Shown here: piece by piece, positions 20,206-27,023 of the stretch
Position numbering within the stretch: the stretch's first letter is position 1
How the letters are laid out: the number at the start of each line of letters is the position of its first letter
NCBI GenBank assembly: GCA_964589765.1
Contig: CAZPUM010000018.1
Location: 1-27,023 of the forward strand
DNA: 27,023 nt
From: UBA525 sp964589765
GTDB lineage: Archaea; Nanobdellota; Nanobdellia; Woesearchaeales; UBA525
Reading direction: 5' to 3'
Translations under genes and position numbers: made by a program
The notes under the pieces: generated by a model
The model's database searches: none
The model's input: the letters and a program-made list of their open reading frames with translations, nothing else
What the model was told of the DNA's origin: nothing

Positions 20206-21874
20206 AGTCCATGCCTCCGTCAATACCTGCTGCTAAGTTCTTCCCTGCTATCCTTGATTGTTCTGTTGCTCTTGAAATTTTGTTATCGGGGTCAGAATAG
20301 TTAACGAACCGTAATGCGTTTTCAGCCCATGGTTCTTCATCCAGAACCTGGGTGGCCATCTCCATCGCCATTCTTCTATAACTCGGGTGTCCTGCGGGTT
20401 GTGTTCTTAACTCTGTCAGATGTTCGACTTCCCTAAGGTTCATTCCCATGTACCACCTGATTCTGTGGTTGAATAGAGTAGCATATTGGGATAACGGTTT
20501 GCCAAGCTCACTGTTTAGTTCATGATTCAATCCGCGCATACTTGCTTCGACATCAAGAACCGCATTTTCCATTCCTACTTCAGTAACTTCGGGTGGAAGA
20601 ATGAAACCTAGGTCGACACCGAAAGGTTGTCTCTGCTGTGTTAACATTCTGTGCCTTTGTAAGTCACGGTACTCGGCAAAGCAACCGACCAAATCAAACG
20701 TGTAAGGGTAACCTGCTTCAAGACCTCTTCCAGGACGGTCGCGTCGTGATTCTCTGTAATCTGTGTAGTCATCAACGACGCGTCTCTTTGTTTCGTAAGA
20801 GAGTTGGGTCATTTTTCTCATAATCTGTGTCAAAGAAAGGTTTGTGTAAGGGAATAGACACGCTGCGACTGTTTCGTCGAGCCTGTCTCCCCTATAAACA
20901 AGTTCAACAAAATCATCGGTTGGTTTGATATCATTGAATAGAATTCGTGCCCATCTGGTTATGCTGGCATCAACTTTAGGTCTCCGTGAATCGACACGAT
21001 GTCTCTTGACAAAGGTGGGAATTTCAGTATCGAGTGCTTCAGCCAACTGCATTCCTTTTTCATGTCCCTCTTGCAGAGGAATGCTATTCAAGTGCGTGAT
21101 TAGATTTGTGTAGAATCGTCCGTTTCCGTAAAGTCCAACATGTGTCAGTGTTGAAGCAGGAAGGACACACCTTCCTACATCCAAAGCAGCACACCTTACG
21201 GCAAAGTTATAAGAAATATTGAAAGCCTTCTCCTCATCGGTTGTTGAAAGGTCTTTCTCGTGAAGTACCTGAATATCATCACCTTTTCCTATTGTGATTG
21301 TGTGTTTCTCTCTCGGGTAAATTCCCTTGAAAAGTGCTTTTAGTTTGGGGATTAACTCTGCGTAAGTCTCGAATGCGTGGTCCATGATTTGCGTATAGAT
21401 TGTCTGAAGTTTAGGGTCGAGCTTAACCTCTGAGGGTGTGAAATATCGCCAACCTCCAGAAGGGTCCTTCTGGTCGTACATAACATACCTTGTCGACTGC
21501 TCGATAGGACTTCCGCCTATGCGTTTGTCCTCTACCTCTTTTGTGATGAGGTTTGTTACATTCTCAAGCCCTACATGTGCCCCTTCAAGCTCTCCGACAG
21601 ATTCGTCTCCGTAAGCGTTCAGAACACGGTCCATTAGCGCAGAGCCTTTTTCCTGACTTGGGTTTCCGTTCTCGTCCAGGAACTCGTTAATCATAGTCAG
21701 GCGCAAACCAGTCTTTGCGCGAGAGTACCTCGCCATTATTCCTCCTGTCAGCTCAGAAGGCAGGTTTCGGATGACAAATGTGTCATCAGTGAGACTGCTG
21801 ACAAACCTTGAAGCCGCTTCCTGTAAGTGTTCGGGGACGTCACCAATAGAATCATATTTAACCACCATAACCAC
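20198..21874 (-). CDS. double-length ThyX-like FAD-dependent thymidylate synthase
   Basis: ThyX makes dTMP from dUMP with methylenetetrahydrofolate, FAD and NADPH. This protein has 558 residues, about twice a single ThyX, and seems to contain two ThyX-like halves. The first half has GDESVGELEGAHVGLENVTN and IGGSPIEQSTRYVMYD, matching the end of the ThyX motif (S-x-R-Y) while its RHR part is DKR. The second half has YRDLQRHRMLTQQRQPFG, which keeps RHR but lacks the Ser. So the classical RHRx7S motif is divided between halves. Start GTG 21874 is 27 nt from a TATA box; ATG 21868 is an alternative. The tmk gene follows with an 8-nt overlap. Function likely; details uncertain. Confidence 0.8.
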   Translation of the reverse strand: MVMVVKYDSIGDVPEHLQEAASRFVSSLTDDTFVIRNLPSELTGGIMARYSRAKTGLRLTMINEFLDENGNPSQEKGSALMDRVLNAYGDESVGELEGAHVGLENVTNLITKEVEDKRIGGSPIEQSTRYVMYDQKDPSGGWRYFTPSEVKLDPKLQTIYTQIMDHAFETYAELIPKLKALFKGIYPREKHTITIGKGDDIQVLHEKDLSTTDEEKAFNISYNFAVRCAALDVGRCVLPASTLTHVGLYGNGRFYTNLITHLNSIPLQEGHEKGMQLAEALDTEIPTFVKRHRVDSRRPKVDASITRWARILFNDIKPTDDFVELVYRGDRLDETVAACLFPYTNLSLTQIMRKMTQLSYETKRRVVDDYTDYRESRRDRPGRGLEAGYPYTFDLVGCFAEYRDLQRHRMLTQQRQPFGVDLGFILPPEVTEVGMENAVLDVEASMRGLNHELNSELGKPLSQYATLFNHRIRWYMGMNLREVEHLTELRTQPAGHPSYRRMAMEMATQVLDEEPWAENALRFVNYSDPDNKISRATEQSRIAGKNLAAGIDGGMDYE

Positions 21875-21896
21875 CTTCCAATTCGACAGTTAACTG

Positions 21897-21905
21897 CTTA
21901 ATAAC
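21897..21905 (-). promoter_or_regulatory. TATA box of thyX-like/tmk operon
   Basis: The minus strand reads gttattaag, centred 27 nt before GTG 21874. Another AT-rich box (about 21919-21928) lies further upstream. Confidence 0.4.
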
Positions 21906-21944
21906 TACTCCTGTGTTTGAAAATATATTCGGTAGATGGTGAAA

Positions 21945-23186
21945 CTATTTCAGAACCGCACCATCAACTCTCTCAAGAACGTACTTGTCTTTACAAAGCG
22001 CTTTCAGAAGGTCGTCAGGTTTTGTAAATTCACGCTTTTCACGTGCATAAATCCTTCCTTCTTTTTCAAAAGTTTCAGAGTGTTCTTCTTTAAAACTGGA
22101 TACATGTTCTGACATTTCCAAAGGAGGGCCTTTCTTGATATCCTCTTTGTCCAACTCTTTTTTGTCCATCGCAAACAAAAGAACCGCTCTGTCATCTTTG
22201 TACTCCCAATCGCTAGCGTGAACTAAAAAACCGTGTTCTTGTAGTTCTCTTAGCATGAACTGAAAGGCCTTGTAACATTTTGCGCCAGCAACGTCAGGCT
22301 TTCCGGTCTGGGCGTCTAATTCAACAACGAACAAGTCTGTTTCTGAATGTAGTTTTTTGAAACTGTCAATATCCAAAGGCTTAACGACGAAGAACTCGTC
22401 CTGTTTCTCTTCAGGAACTGACAGGTATTCATCAGCAACCTCTCGGAAAGTATCAAATGCCTCCTTCTTTAAAGCAGCAGATGCGTTTCTTTCCGGCTGA
22501 ACAGGGTCAACCATCACTAAGGGTGATTGCAACTTTGACTCGTTTAGTGCTTTCATAGCATCTTTATGATGGCCTTCAGGGTCAAGAACAACTCGGTCTT
22601 CCCATCCAGATACTGCGTCCAATGTTTTCTGGAAAGTTCCGTAGTGAATAACGAGGAGTTCCACCATGTAACCAGAGAACCCTCCTATGTAACTCTCAGC
22701 GCCATAGATTCTCTGGGCCTTGCAAAACTGCTTAAGCAACCTGACTTCGTCAGCCATATCAGGATTCTCCTGAATTTTAGCAGTTACATGCTCCACGTGC
22801 AAAGGACTCATGTCAGTAACGTTCTCTGCTTCAGCAGATGATTTCACGTGGAGCACAGGTATGAATTCAAAAAAGAATTCATCAATTTCAACGTGGAAAT
22901 AGTCACGGCTTCCGTGAACTCTGACCACGTTGTCAAAAACAGATTGAAGTGATTCCTCAAGAATGTCTGAGATTGAACTGTGTTCAACATTTTCTGGGTT
23001 GAACCTGACAAAGACATCATAGTCGTGGTCACCTTTCAGGTATGTTCCTTTGGCGGTGCTTCCGCCAAGCATGACTTTGGCGTTAGGAATTACATTCTGA
23101 ACATTATCAACAGTCTCATAAACCTTATCAGGTAATTTTTCAGGAGGTTTTATCCTCTCCAAAACCTTTTTTTCAGCGCGGTTCAT
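21945..23186 (-). CDS. cca: archaeal (class I) CCA-adding tRNA nucleotidyltransferase
   Basis: The enzyme adds or repairs the 3' CCA end of tRNAs, needed here because the tRNA-Val gene does not encode CCA. The 413-residue protein has the nucleotidyltransferase signature VMLGGSTAKGTYLKGDHDYDVFVRF (residues about 38-62), with the two catalytic Asp in DYD and a third acid in FFEF. Next come the central domain (VRLLKQFCKAQRIYGAESYIGGFSGYMVELL) and the tail and body domains rich in charged residues. Length and layout match archaeal Cca. Its start overlaps the PAC2-family stop by 4 nt (ATGA), so the two are one operon. Confidence 0.95.
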   Translation of the reverse strand: MNRAEKKVLERIKPPEKLPDKVYETVDNVQNVIPNAKVMLGGSTAKGTYLKGDHDYDVFVRFNPENVEHSSISDILEESLQSVFDNVVRVHGSRDYFHVEIDEFFFEFIPVLHVKSSAEAENVTDMSPLHVEHVTAKIQENPDMADEVRLLKQFCKAQRIYGAESYIGGFSGYMVELLVIHYGTFQKTLDAVSGWEDRVVLDPEGHHKDAMKALNESKLQSPLVMVDPVQPERNASAALKKEAFDTFREVADEYLSVPEEKQDEFFVVKPLDIDSFKKLHSETDLFVVELDAQTGKPDVAGAKCYKAFQFMLRELQEHGFLVHASDWEYKDDRAVLLFAMDKKELDKEDIKKGPPLEMSEHVSSFKEEHSETFEKEGRIYAREKREFTKPDDLLKALCKDKYVLERVDGAVLK

Positions 23187-23869
23187 CCAAGATAATCCAT
23201 TGTGTGTTTGTCTTTGTTCTCCATCAGGTTCTTGCTCTGGTCTAGCAAGGTCTTCAGTTTTTTCTCAAACTGTTCTGCCTGTTTCATCAAGGGTTCAGGG
23301 TCTACTTCAAGATTCAAGTATTTGTCCAAGAACTTGACAACCTCTGCAGCTGCCTTGCTGTTGGGCATATCCATCTGTGTTCCCGCAAAAATACAGCTTG
23401 CGTTTGCCTCGCTTAGCAACAGGGCTCCGCCAACACCAGTAATAACGGACTCTTCGAGATGGCTTGCTCCAATGTCCATCAGCTTATTGTTTCCGAAGGC
23501 GTACAACTTTGTATCTTCCTCATTCAGTGTGTTGGCGCCATCAATACAGAGTACTTCTTTTGCATTCAAATCCTTTGCAAGTTTCTCGATAATTTCAGCA
23601 AGTCTCCACTCGTTACCTCGCAGGTTTAAGATGGTGTACAAAATCAGAGTGTTGTGCTCCCGACTGTAATGAACGCTCATCGGGTGTATCAACTTTCCTT
23701 TGTGGATTGCAACAGTCGGGGGGAGTTCATCGTATGTGAACTCTCCTATCTGTTCGGTCTTCATGTGTTCGATGAGAAACTCCGTCACTATAGGTCCGAC
23801 AAGGCCAATACCTGGGAACCCAACAATGATGGTCGGAGATTTCGGTTTTTTTGAGAGTGTAATGTCCAT
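23183..23869 (-). CDS. PAC2-family protein (proteasome-assembly-chaperone-like)
   Basis: PAC2-type proteins in archaea resemble eukaryotic proteasome assembly chaperones, but their job is not settled. The 228-residue protein shows the family pattern: IIVGFPGIGLVGPIVTEFLI at the N-terminus, DELPPTVAIHKGKLIHP, a middle strand EVLCIDGANTL, GVGGALLLSEANASCIFAGT and a C-terminal helix with MPNSKAAAEVVKFLDKYLNL. A charged coiled tail follows (QAEQFEKKLKTLLDQSKN). It is cytosolic. Start ATG 23869 is 26 nt from a TATA box (23891-23900), so the mRNA is leaderless. It heads an operon with cca, a pairing I cannot explain functionally. Confidence 0.9.
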   Translation of the reverse strand: MDITLSKKPKSPTIIVGFPGIGLVGPIVTEFLIEHMKTEQIGEFTYDELPPTVAIHKGKLIHPMSVHYSREHNTLILYTILNLRGNEWRLAEIIEKLAKDLNAKEVLCIDGANTLNEEDTKLYAFGNNKLMDIGASHLEESVITGVGGALLLSEANASCIFAGTQMDMPNSKAAAEVVKFLDKYLNLEVDPEPLMKQAEQFEKKLKTLLDQSKNLMENKDKHTMDYLG

Positions 23870-23890
23870 ACACTACTCGGCATCTGACCG

Positions 23891-23900
23891 GTATAAAAGC
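23891..23900 (-). promoter_or_regulatory. TATA box of PAC2-cca operon, perhaps used both ways
   Basis: The minus strand reads gcttttatac, 26 nt before ATG 23869. The same box lies 26 nt before the divergent GTG at 23921. Confidence 0.55.
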
Positions 23901-23920
23901 GTTATGTTAGTCAGCACAGT

Positions 23921-25186
23921 GTGGCTGGGGGGTTAATAACAAACATTAAGAAACAGTCAACGAATTCCAAAATAATGGTTCATATTCGTGACCCGATTCA
24001 TGGTGATATTCATTTCCAAGGTGTTCTTGAAGAACTGATCAAGACTGAAGAATTCCAGCGTTTGGCAGACGTGAAACAACTCGGACTAACAGACAAGGTT
24101 TATCCAGGGGCAAGTCATACAAGGTTCAGCCACTCTATGGGGGTCTGTTTTATGGCTGGCGAATTGGCAAAGAAACTGAAAGTGCCAGAAAGAGATGTTT
24201 TGTTAATACAGATAGCAGCGTTGCTCCACGATGTTGGCCATTATGATTTCAGCCACGCCCTCGAACGCATAGCTCCAGTTCTTCACGAGGATAACAGTTT
24301 TAGAATAATCAGGGGTGAAGCGGTTCTTCCGCATAGAAAATCGGGTGAAATATCAAAAATTCTGAGAACGAACAAAATAGACCCTGAGGATATTGTTGGT
24401 CTGTTATTAGGCACGGAAAAGTTCCCTAAGTTCTACCATAGTATTCTCTCAGGACAAATCATAGATATGGACAGGATGGATTACCTGAAGAGGGACACTT
24501 ATTACACTGGGGCTGTTATCGGCGAGATTGATGTTCAAAGGTTAATCCATGTTCTAATCGTTCACAAAGAGACAGGTCAGATGGCGATTCTTGAAAAAGG
24601 GTTGGCTAGCCTCGAACAGTTTCTGATGGCCAGGCTTCATATGTATCGCCAGGTCTACATGCATAAAGACTCTTTAATTGGCGAGCTAATGCTGGAAAAG
24701 GCTGTGAAAATCAGCAGAGAAAAAGCGATGCCTCTGTTGTATGGTGATGGACACCTGCTCGCAAAACTTGTTGAAGAAGGAAAGCCAATGACAAAGCACC
24801 TTGTAAGTCTTGTCCGAGCAGGTAAACGCGCATTCTACAAACCCGCCCTGGGGGTTACTCAGAGGGACGAGTATGCTGGTGCGGTTTTAGAGCTGTACGA
24901 GCAAGAAAAGAGTAATCCTGGCTCTGCAGAAAAATTCTTGTTAAATGAAACAGGGTTACAGGAAGGAGAGATAATAGTACAGTTCTTGGGTGCGAAAAAA
25001 CCTGAAGAGCCACAGCCTTTCCCTGTTTTGCTCAGAAGTGGAGAATGGGTGGACTTGTTTGAAATCAGTCCTCTCTGTAAGGCTGTTTTTGAGGAGAAAA
25101 CAACAGATTTCATGTTTGGTACTTACTGTGCTGAAGATAATGTAGAAAGTGTAAAAGTAGCAACTGAAAAGTTACTAAAACTATAA
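23921..25186 (+). CDS. HD-domain phosphohydrolase (dNTPase/SAMHD1-like family)
   Basis: This 421-residue protein belongs to the HD superfamily group that includes deoxynucleoside triphosphate triphosphohydrolases. Seen: IRDPIHGDIHF, a conserved block FQRLADVKQLGLTDKVYPGASHTRFSHSMG (metal-binding His), LLHDVGHYDFSHALE (the HD pair, H103-D104) and IDMDRMDYLKRDTYYTG with the final Asp. The order His, HD, Asp is complete. It could control dNTP pools or hydrolyse another nucleotide; the substrate is not readable. Start: GTG 23921 sits 26 nt from the shared TATA box, but ATG 23975 is where similarity begins, so the first 18 residues are uncertain. Confidence 0.88.
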   Translation: MAGGLITNIKKQSTNSKIMVHIRDPIHGDIHFQGVLEELIKTEEFQRLADVKQLGLTDKVYPGASHTRFSHSMGVCFMAGELAKKLKVPERDVLLIQIAALLHDVGHYDFSHALERIAPVLHEDNSFRIIRGEAVLPHRKSGEISKILRTNKIDPEDIVGLLLGTEKFPKFYHSILSGQIIDMDRMDYLKRDTYYTGAVIGEIDVQRLIHVLIVHKETGQMAILEKGLASLEQFLMARLHMYRQVYMHKDSLIGELMLEKAVKISREKAMPLLYGDGHLLAKLVEEGKPMTKHLVSLVRAGKRAFYKPALGVTQRDEYAGAVLELYEQEKSNPGSAEKFLLNETGLQEGEIIVQFLGAKKPEEPQPFPVLLRSGEWVDLFEISPLCKAVFEEKTTDFMFGTYCAEDNVESVKVATEKLLKL

Positions 25187-25187
25187 C

Positions 25188-25196
25188 CTTTTTATA
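25188..25196 (+). promoter_or_regulatory. TATA box of gene at 25220
   Basis: cctttttat/ctttttata overlaps the stop region of the HD gene and is centred about 27 nt before ATG 25220. Confidence 0.5.
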
Positions 25197-25219
25197 GCGT
25201 CGGAAAATCCCTCGACCAT

Positions 25220-25855
25220 ATGAGTGGGTTAGATGTGCTTAACGGCTACTACGCAGACATGAACCCTCCTGCTGAATTGGGAGAGGTTGTTAAGAGTCTT
25301 ATTGACCAAGAAGAGATTGGAAACTGGCACGAGCGTGAAGTGAAGTGCCTTCTAAAAGTGGCCAAAAACCTCGCACACACTCATTGGGGTATTTTTTCTG
25401 TGAAAGAGATGGAGAGTATCCATGACAGGGTAACGGGTTTCGCAGATGATATGGGTCCAGGGGGGTTCTCAGGACACTTGTATGGGGATGTTTCCCATTT
25501 CGCGATGTTCCTTGAGAAAAGAACGCGTGAAGCTGGTTGGTGGCTTGAAACAGGAAGGGATGTACATGAAGCGGTCACAAGAACCGTGGCACAGGACCCC
25601 TTGTATGCGATGGGGGCTGCGCACAGATTTGCGGGTTGGTCTCTAAAGAGGAGTAGGTTTGTTCAAGATGTTCTTTCTTACCAATCTATGGCTGCGGTGA
25701 GAGGATACATCAGTGAGATAATGCCCGTGCTTGAAATAGCGCCTGTTACTGTAGAACTTGTAAGGGCCAAGAAGATATCGCTCAGCAAGTCTCCAGGACT
25801 TCTCGCAGAGCTTCAGACTGCTATGAACGGAGCAATCTATATAAACAGACGATGA
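25220..25855 (+). CDS. hypothetical soluble protein (211 aa)
   Basis: I do not recognise a family. The protein is mostly helical in appearance, has no membrane segment or signal peptide and contains several His/Trp/Asp positions (NWHEREVKCLLKVAKNLAHT, GHLYGDVSHFAMFLEKRTRE, GWWLETGRDVHEAVTRT). It might be metal-binding, but no known motif is complete. The start is ATG 25220 with a TATA box 27 nt upstream, so leaderless. Its last codons contain the promoter of the next gene. It follows an HD phosphohydrolase but has its own promoter, so linked function is not implied. Confidence 0.8.
   Translation: MSGLDVLNGYYADMNPPAELGEVVKSLIDQEEIGNWHEREVKCLLKVAKNLAHTHWGIFSVKEMESIHDRVTGFADDMGPGGFSGHLYGDVSHFAMFLEKRTREAGWWLETGRDVHEAVTRTVAQDPLYAMGAAHRFAGWSLKRSRFVQDVLSYQSMAAVRGYISEIMPVLEIAPVTVELVRAKKISLSKSPGLLAELQTAMNGAIYINRR
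25838..25845 (+). promoter_or_regulatory. TATA box of gene at 25868, inside upstream gene
   Basis: ctatataa lies within the last codons of the 211-aa gene, centred about 26 nt before ATG 25868. Confidence 0.5.
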
Positions 25856-25867
25856 GCCCACGCAGTT

Positions 25868-26095
25868 ATGAGCAAGATTCATACTAAACTGAAGCGTAAG
25901 CTTGGTATCAGGAGTACTTCCCGAAAACACAGGTTCTGGTTCACAACCAAGGCCAAGAAAAAAGGTCCTAAAAGTTTTTCAACTAAGGAAAAAGCAGAGG
26001 CTTGGGCAAAGGAGAACGAGCTTGATACGAAAAAGCTTGTTCTACATGAGACCCCTTCAGGAAAGCTCCAGTGGCGCGACCCTGTAAGGAAGTAA
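25868..26095 (+). CDS. small basic protein (75 aa), possibly ribosome- or nucleic-acid-associated
   Basis: This short, very Lys/Arg-rich protein (MSKIHTKLKRKLGIRSTSRK, then KKKGPKSFSTKEKAEAWAKE and KKLVLHETPSGKLQWRDPVRK) looks like a ribosomal or nucleic-acid-binding protein. The pattern 'K-x-F-x-T-x-E-x-A-x-A-W-A' recalls small proteins of uncharacterised type in small-genome archaea, but I cannot name a family. The start is ATG 25868, set by a TATA box 26 nt upstream. It lies just before the PIN and Rpo7 genes, a neighbourhood of core information processing. Confidence 0.7.
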   Translation: MSKIHTKLKRKLGIRSTSRKHRFWFTTKAKKKGPKSFSTKEKAEAWAKENELDTKKLVLHETPSGKLQWRDPVRK

Positions 26096-26104
26096 TTTTT
26101 TAAA
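26096..26104 (+). promoter_or_regulatory. TATA box of PIN-rpo7 operon
   Basis: tttttaaac directly follows the stop of the basic protein and is centred 27 nt before ATG 26127. Confidence 0.5.
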
Positions 26105-26126
26105 CAGGTGAACTGTCCGCAAACCC

Positions 26127-26546
26127 ATGAGGGTAGTACTCGACACTAACATGCTGTTAGTACCCGGACAGTTTAAAGTGGATATCTTTTCAGAGATAGA
26201 CAGGTTGATGGATGAGTCCTATGAACTAATCGTTCTTGAAGGTACTTTGAAAGAGCTGGAGAAAATAGCACAAACAGGTTCTGGTGCTGACAAAATGTCT
26301 GCAAAGCTTGGTAAGATGTTGCTTGAACACAACATGAAAAGAGACTTTGCAGCAGCGGGAAGTAATTGCAAAGCTTTAAAAGTGATTTCCAGTTCCTCAG
26401 ACGAGTACGTCGATGACGCAATCGTATCCATTGCCGAGGACGACACGCTTGTGGCAACCAATGATGGTGAGCTGAAGCGACGTCTTCTTGAACGTGGAAC
26501 AAGGGTCATCTTCCTGAAACAAAATCAATATTTGGAATTAGCGTAG
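26127..26546 (+). CDS. PIN-domain protein next to rpo7 (FCF1/VapC9-like)
   Basis: This 139-residue PIN domain has D6 (VVLDTNMLL), E43 (TLKELEKI), D96/D97 (YVDDAIVSIAE) and D113 (VATNDGELKRRL), a full metal site. No antitoxin gene precedes it. In many archaea a stand-alone PIN gene of this type sits beside the RNA polymerase subunit E' gene, so a housekeeping RNA-processing role (rRNA or general RNA) is more likely than toxin function. Start ATG 26127 is leaderless. The stop TAG leads straight into the GGTGA site of rpo7, 10 nt before its start, so the two are one operon. Confidence 0.87.
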   Translation: MRVVLDTNMLLVPGQFKVDIFSEIDRLMDESYELIVLEGTLKELEKIAQTGSGADKMSAKLGKMLLEHNMKRDFAAAGSNCKALKVISSSSDEYVDDAIVSIAEDDTLVATNDGELKRRLLERGTRVIFLKQNQYLELA

Positions 26547-26550
26547 GTGA
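26546..26550 (+). promoter_or_regulatory. ribosome binding site of rpo7
   Basis: GGTGA, 6 nt before ATG 26557, with its first base in the upstream stop codon. It illustrates the use of ribosome binding sites for operon-internal genes. Confidence 0.65.
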
Positions 26551-26556
26551 AAAAAG

Positions 26557-27023
26557 ATGTTTTACAAGGTCATAGTCAAGGACCACATCCGCGTCAGTCC
26601 TAGTGAGTTCTCTAAGGAACTCAAACAGGCTATCGCGACTGAGGTGAGAAACAAGTACACTGGTTACATCAGCAAGGAGCTCGGTATTGTCGTAGATGTT
26701 ATCGATGTCAACGAGGTAGGAGAGGGAGTGATTATCCCAGGAGATGGTGCTCCTTACTATGAGGCAAAATTCACACTTATGGTCTTTGAACCTGAGATGC
26801 ATGAAGTTCTTCTTGGCAAGGTCAAGGACATTGCTGATTTCGGTGCCTTCCTCACAATGGGTCCTATTGATGGTATGGTACACATTGGCCAGACTATGAA
26901 TGACTATGTGTCTTACAGCAAAGAGAAACTCCTGACGGGAAGAGACTCTGGCCGTACAATAAAGATGGGTGACAAGTGCATCGCAAAGATTGTTGCAGTG
27001 TCATACAAAGACCCTAACAATCC
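26557..27023 (+). CDS. rpo7: RNA polymerase subunit Rpo7 (E'), C-terminus beyond window
   Basis: Rpo7 (RpoE') pairs with Rpo4 to form the stalk of archaeal RNA polymerase, which helps open DNA and binds emerging RNA. The 155 residues seen include the N-terminal tip domain (MFYKVIVKDHIRVSPSEF and NKYTGYISKELGIVVDVIDV, then GEGVIIPGDGAPYYEAKFTL). An S1-type RNA-binding domain follows: VKDIADFGAFLTMGPIDGMVHIGQ. The end (SYKDPNN) falls where the S1 barrel is nearly complete, so perhaps 30-40 residues are missing. Its start has a GGTGA site. The protein alone identifies the genome as archaeal. Confidence 0.95.
   Translation, partial: MFYKVIVKDHIRVSPSEFSKELKQAIATEVRNKYTGYISKELGIVVDVIDVNEVGEGVIIPGDGAPYYEAKFTLMVFEPEMHEVLLGKVKDIADFGAFLTMGPIDGMVHIGQTMNDYVSYSKEKLLTGRDSGRTIKMGDKCIAKIVAVSYKDPNN

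Overview
The window is archaeal. It carries an archaeal Rpo7 (RNA polymerase E') gene beside a PIN-domain gene, SecD and SecF without SecA-type neighbours, a class I (archaeal) CCA-adding enzyme, an AN1 zinc-finger membrane protein and a PAC2-family protein. Promoters look archaeal too: TATA-like boxes lie about 24-29 nt upstream of many start codons, which implies leaderless mRNAs, while operon-internal genes often carry GGTGA/GGTGG ribosome binding sites. Moderate-to-low GC, very short spacers, and several small unknown proteins would fit a DPANN-type lineage. That placement is an inference, not something the sequence proves.

Layout. 1-983: an AN1 zinc-finger membrane protein (cut by the window edge) and a tiny membrane ORF. 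935-2943: an islet of PIN/NYN and toxin-antitoxin genes (NYN nuclease, VapBC-like pair, RelBE-like pair). Each of its three transcription units starts from a copy of the same 31-bp element, and an unassigned structured RNA candidate lies at 1555-1710. 2940-6812: methyltransferase, stand-alone receiver-domain protein, tRNA-Val(GAC) with an odd anticodon loop, and secF-secD (secD contains a 10-N assembly gap). 6893-11713: a membrane protein, then the most unusual locus, a three-gene operon on the minus strand. It encodes a class A beta-lactamase-fold serine hydrolase without a signal peptide, followed by two tandem divergent paralogues with glutamine-synthetase/GCS-type ligase motifs. A divergent gene encodes a putative metalloprotein (HEYHGH motif).

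11741-19507 is a sugar-phosphate block: 6-phosphogluconate dehydrogenase, split transketolase (its C-terminal subunit has a histone-like Lys-rich tail), ribulose-phosphate epimerase, RpiB, Pgi, transaldolase and 6-phosphogluconolactonase. This is nearly a whole bacterial-style pentose phosphate pathway; only glucose-6-phosphate dehydrogenase is absent from the window. 19528-21874 holds thymidylate kinase and a double-length ThyX-like thymidylate synthase. 21945-23869 holds the CCA-adding enzyme and the PAC2 protein. 23921-27023 holds an HD phosphohydrolase, two unknown proteins, a PIN protein and the start of Rpo7.

No CRISPR array, insertion sequence, integrase or rRNA gene was seen. The best candidate for an undescribed system is the beta-lactamase-fold plus double-ligase operon (7374-11106).
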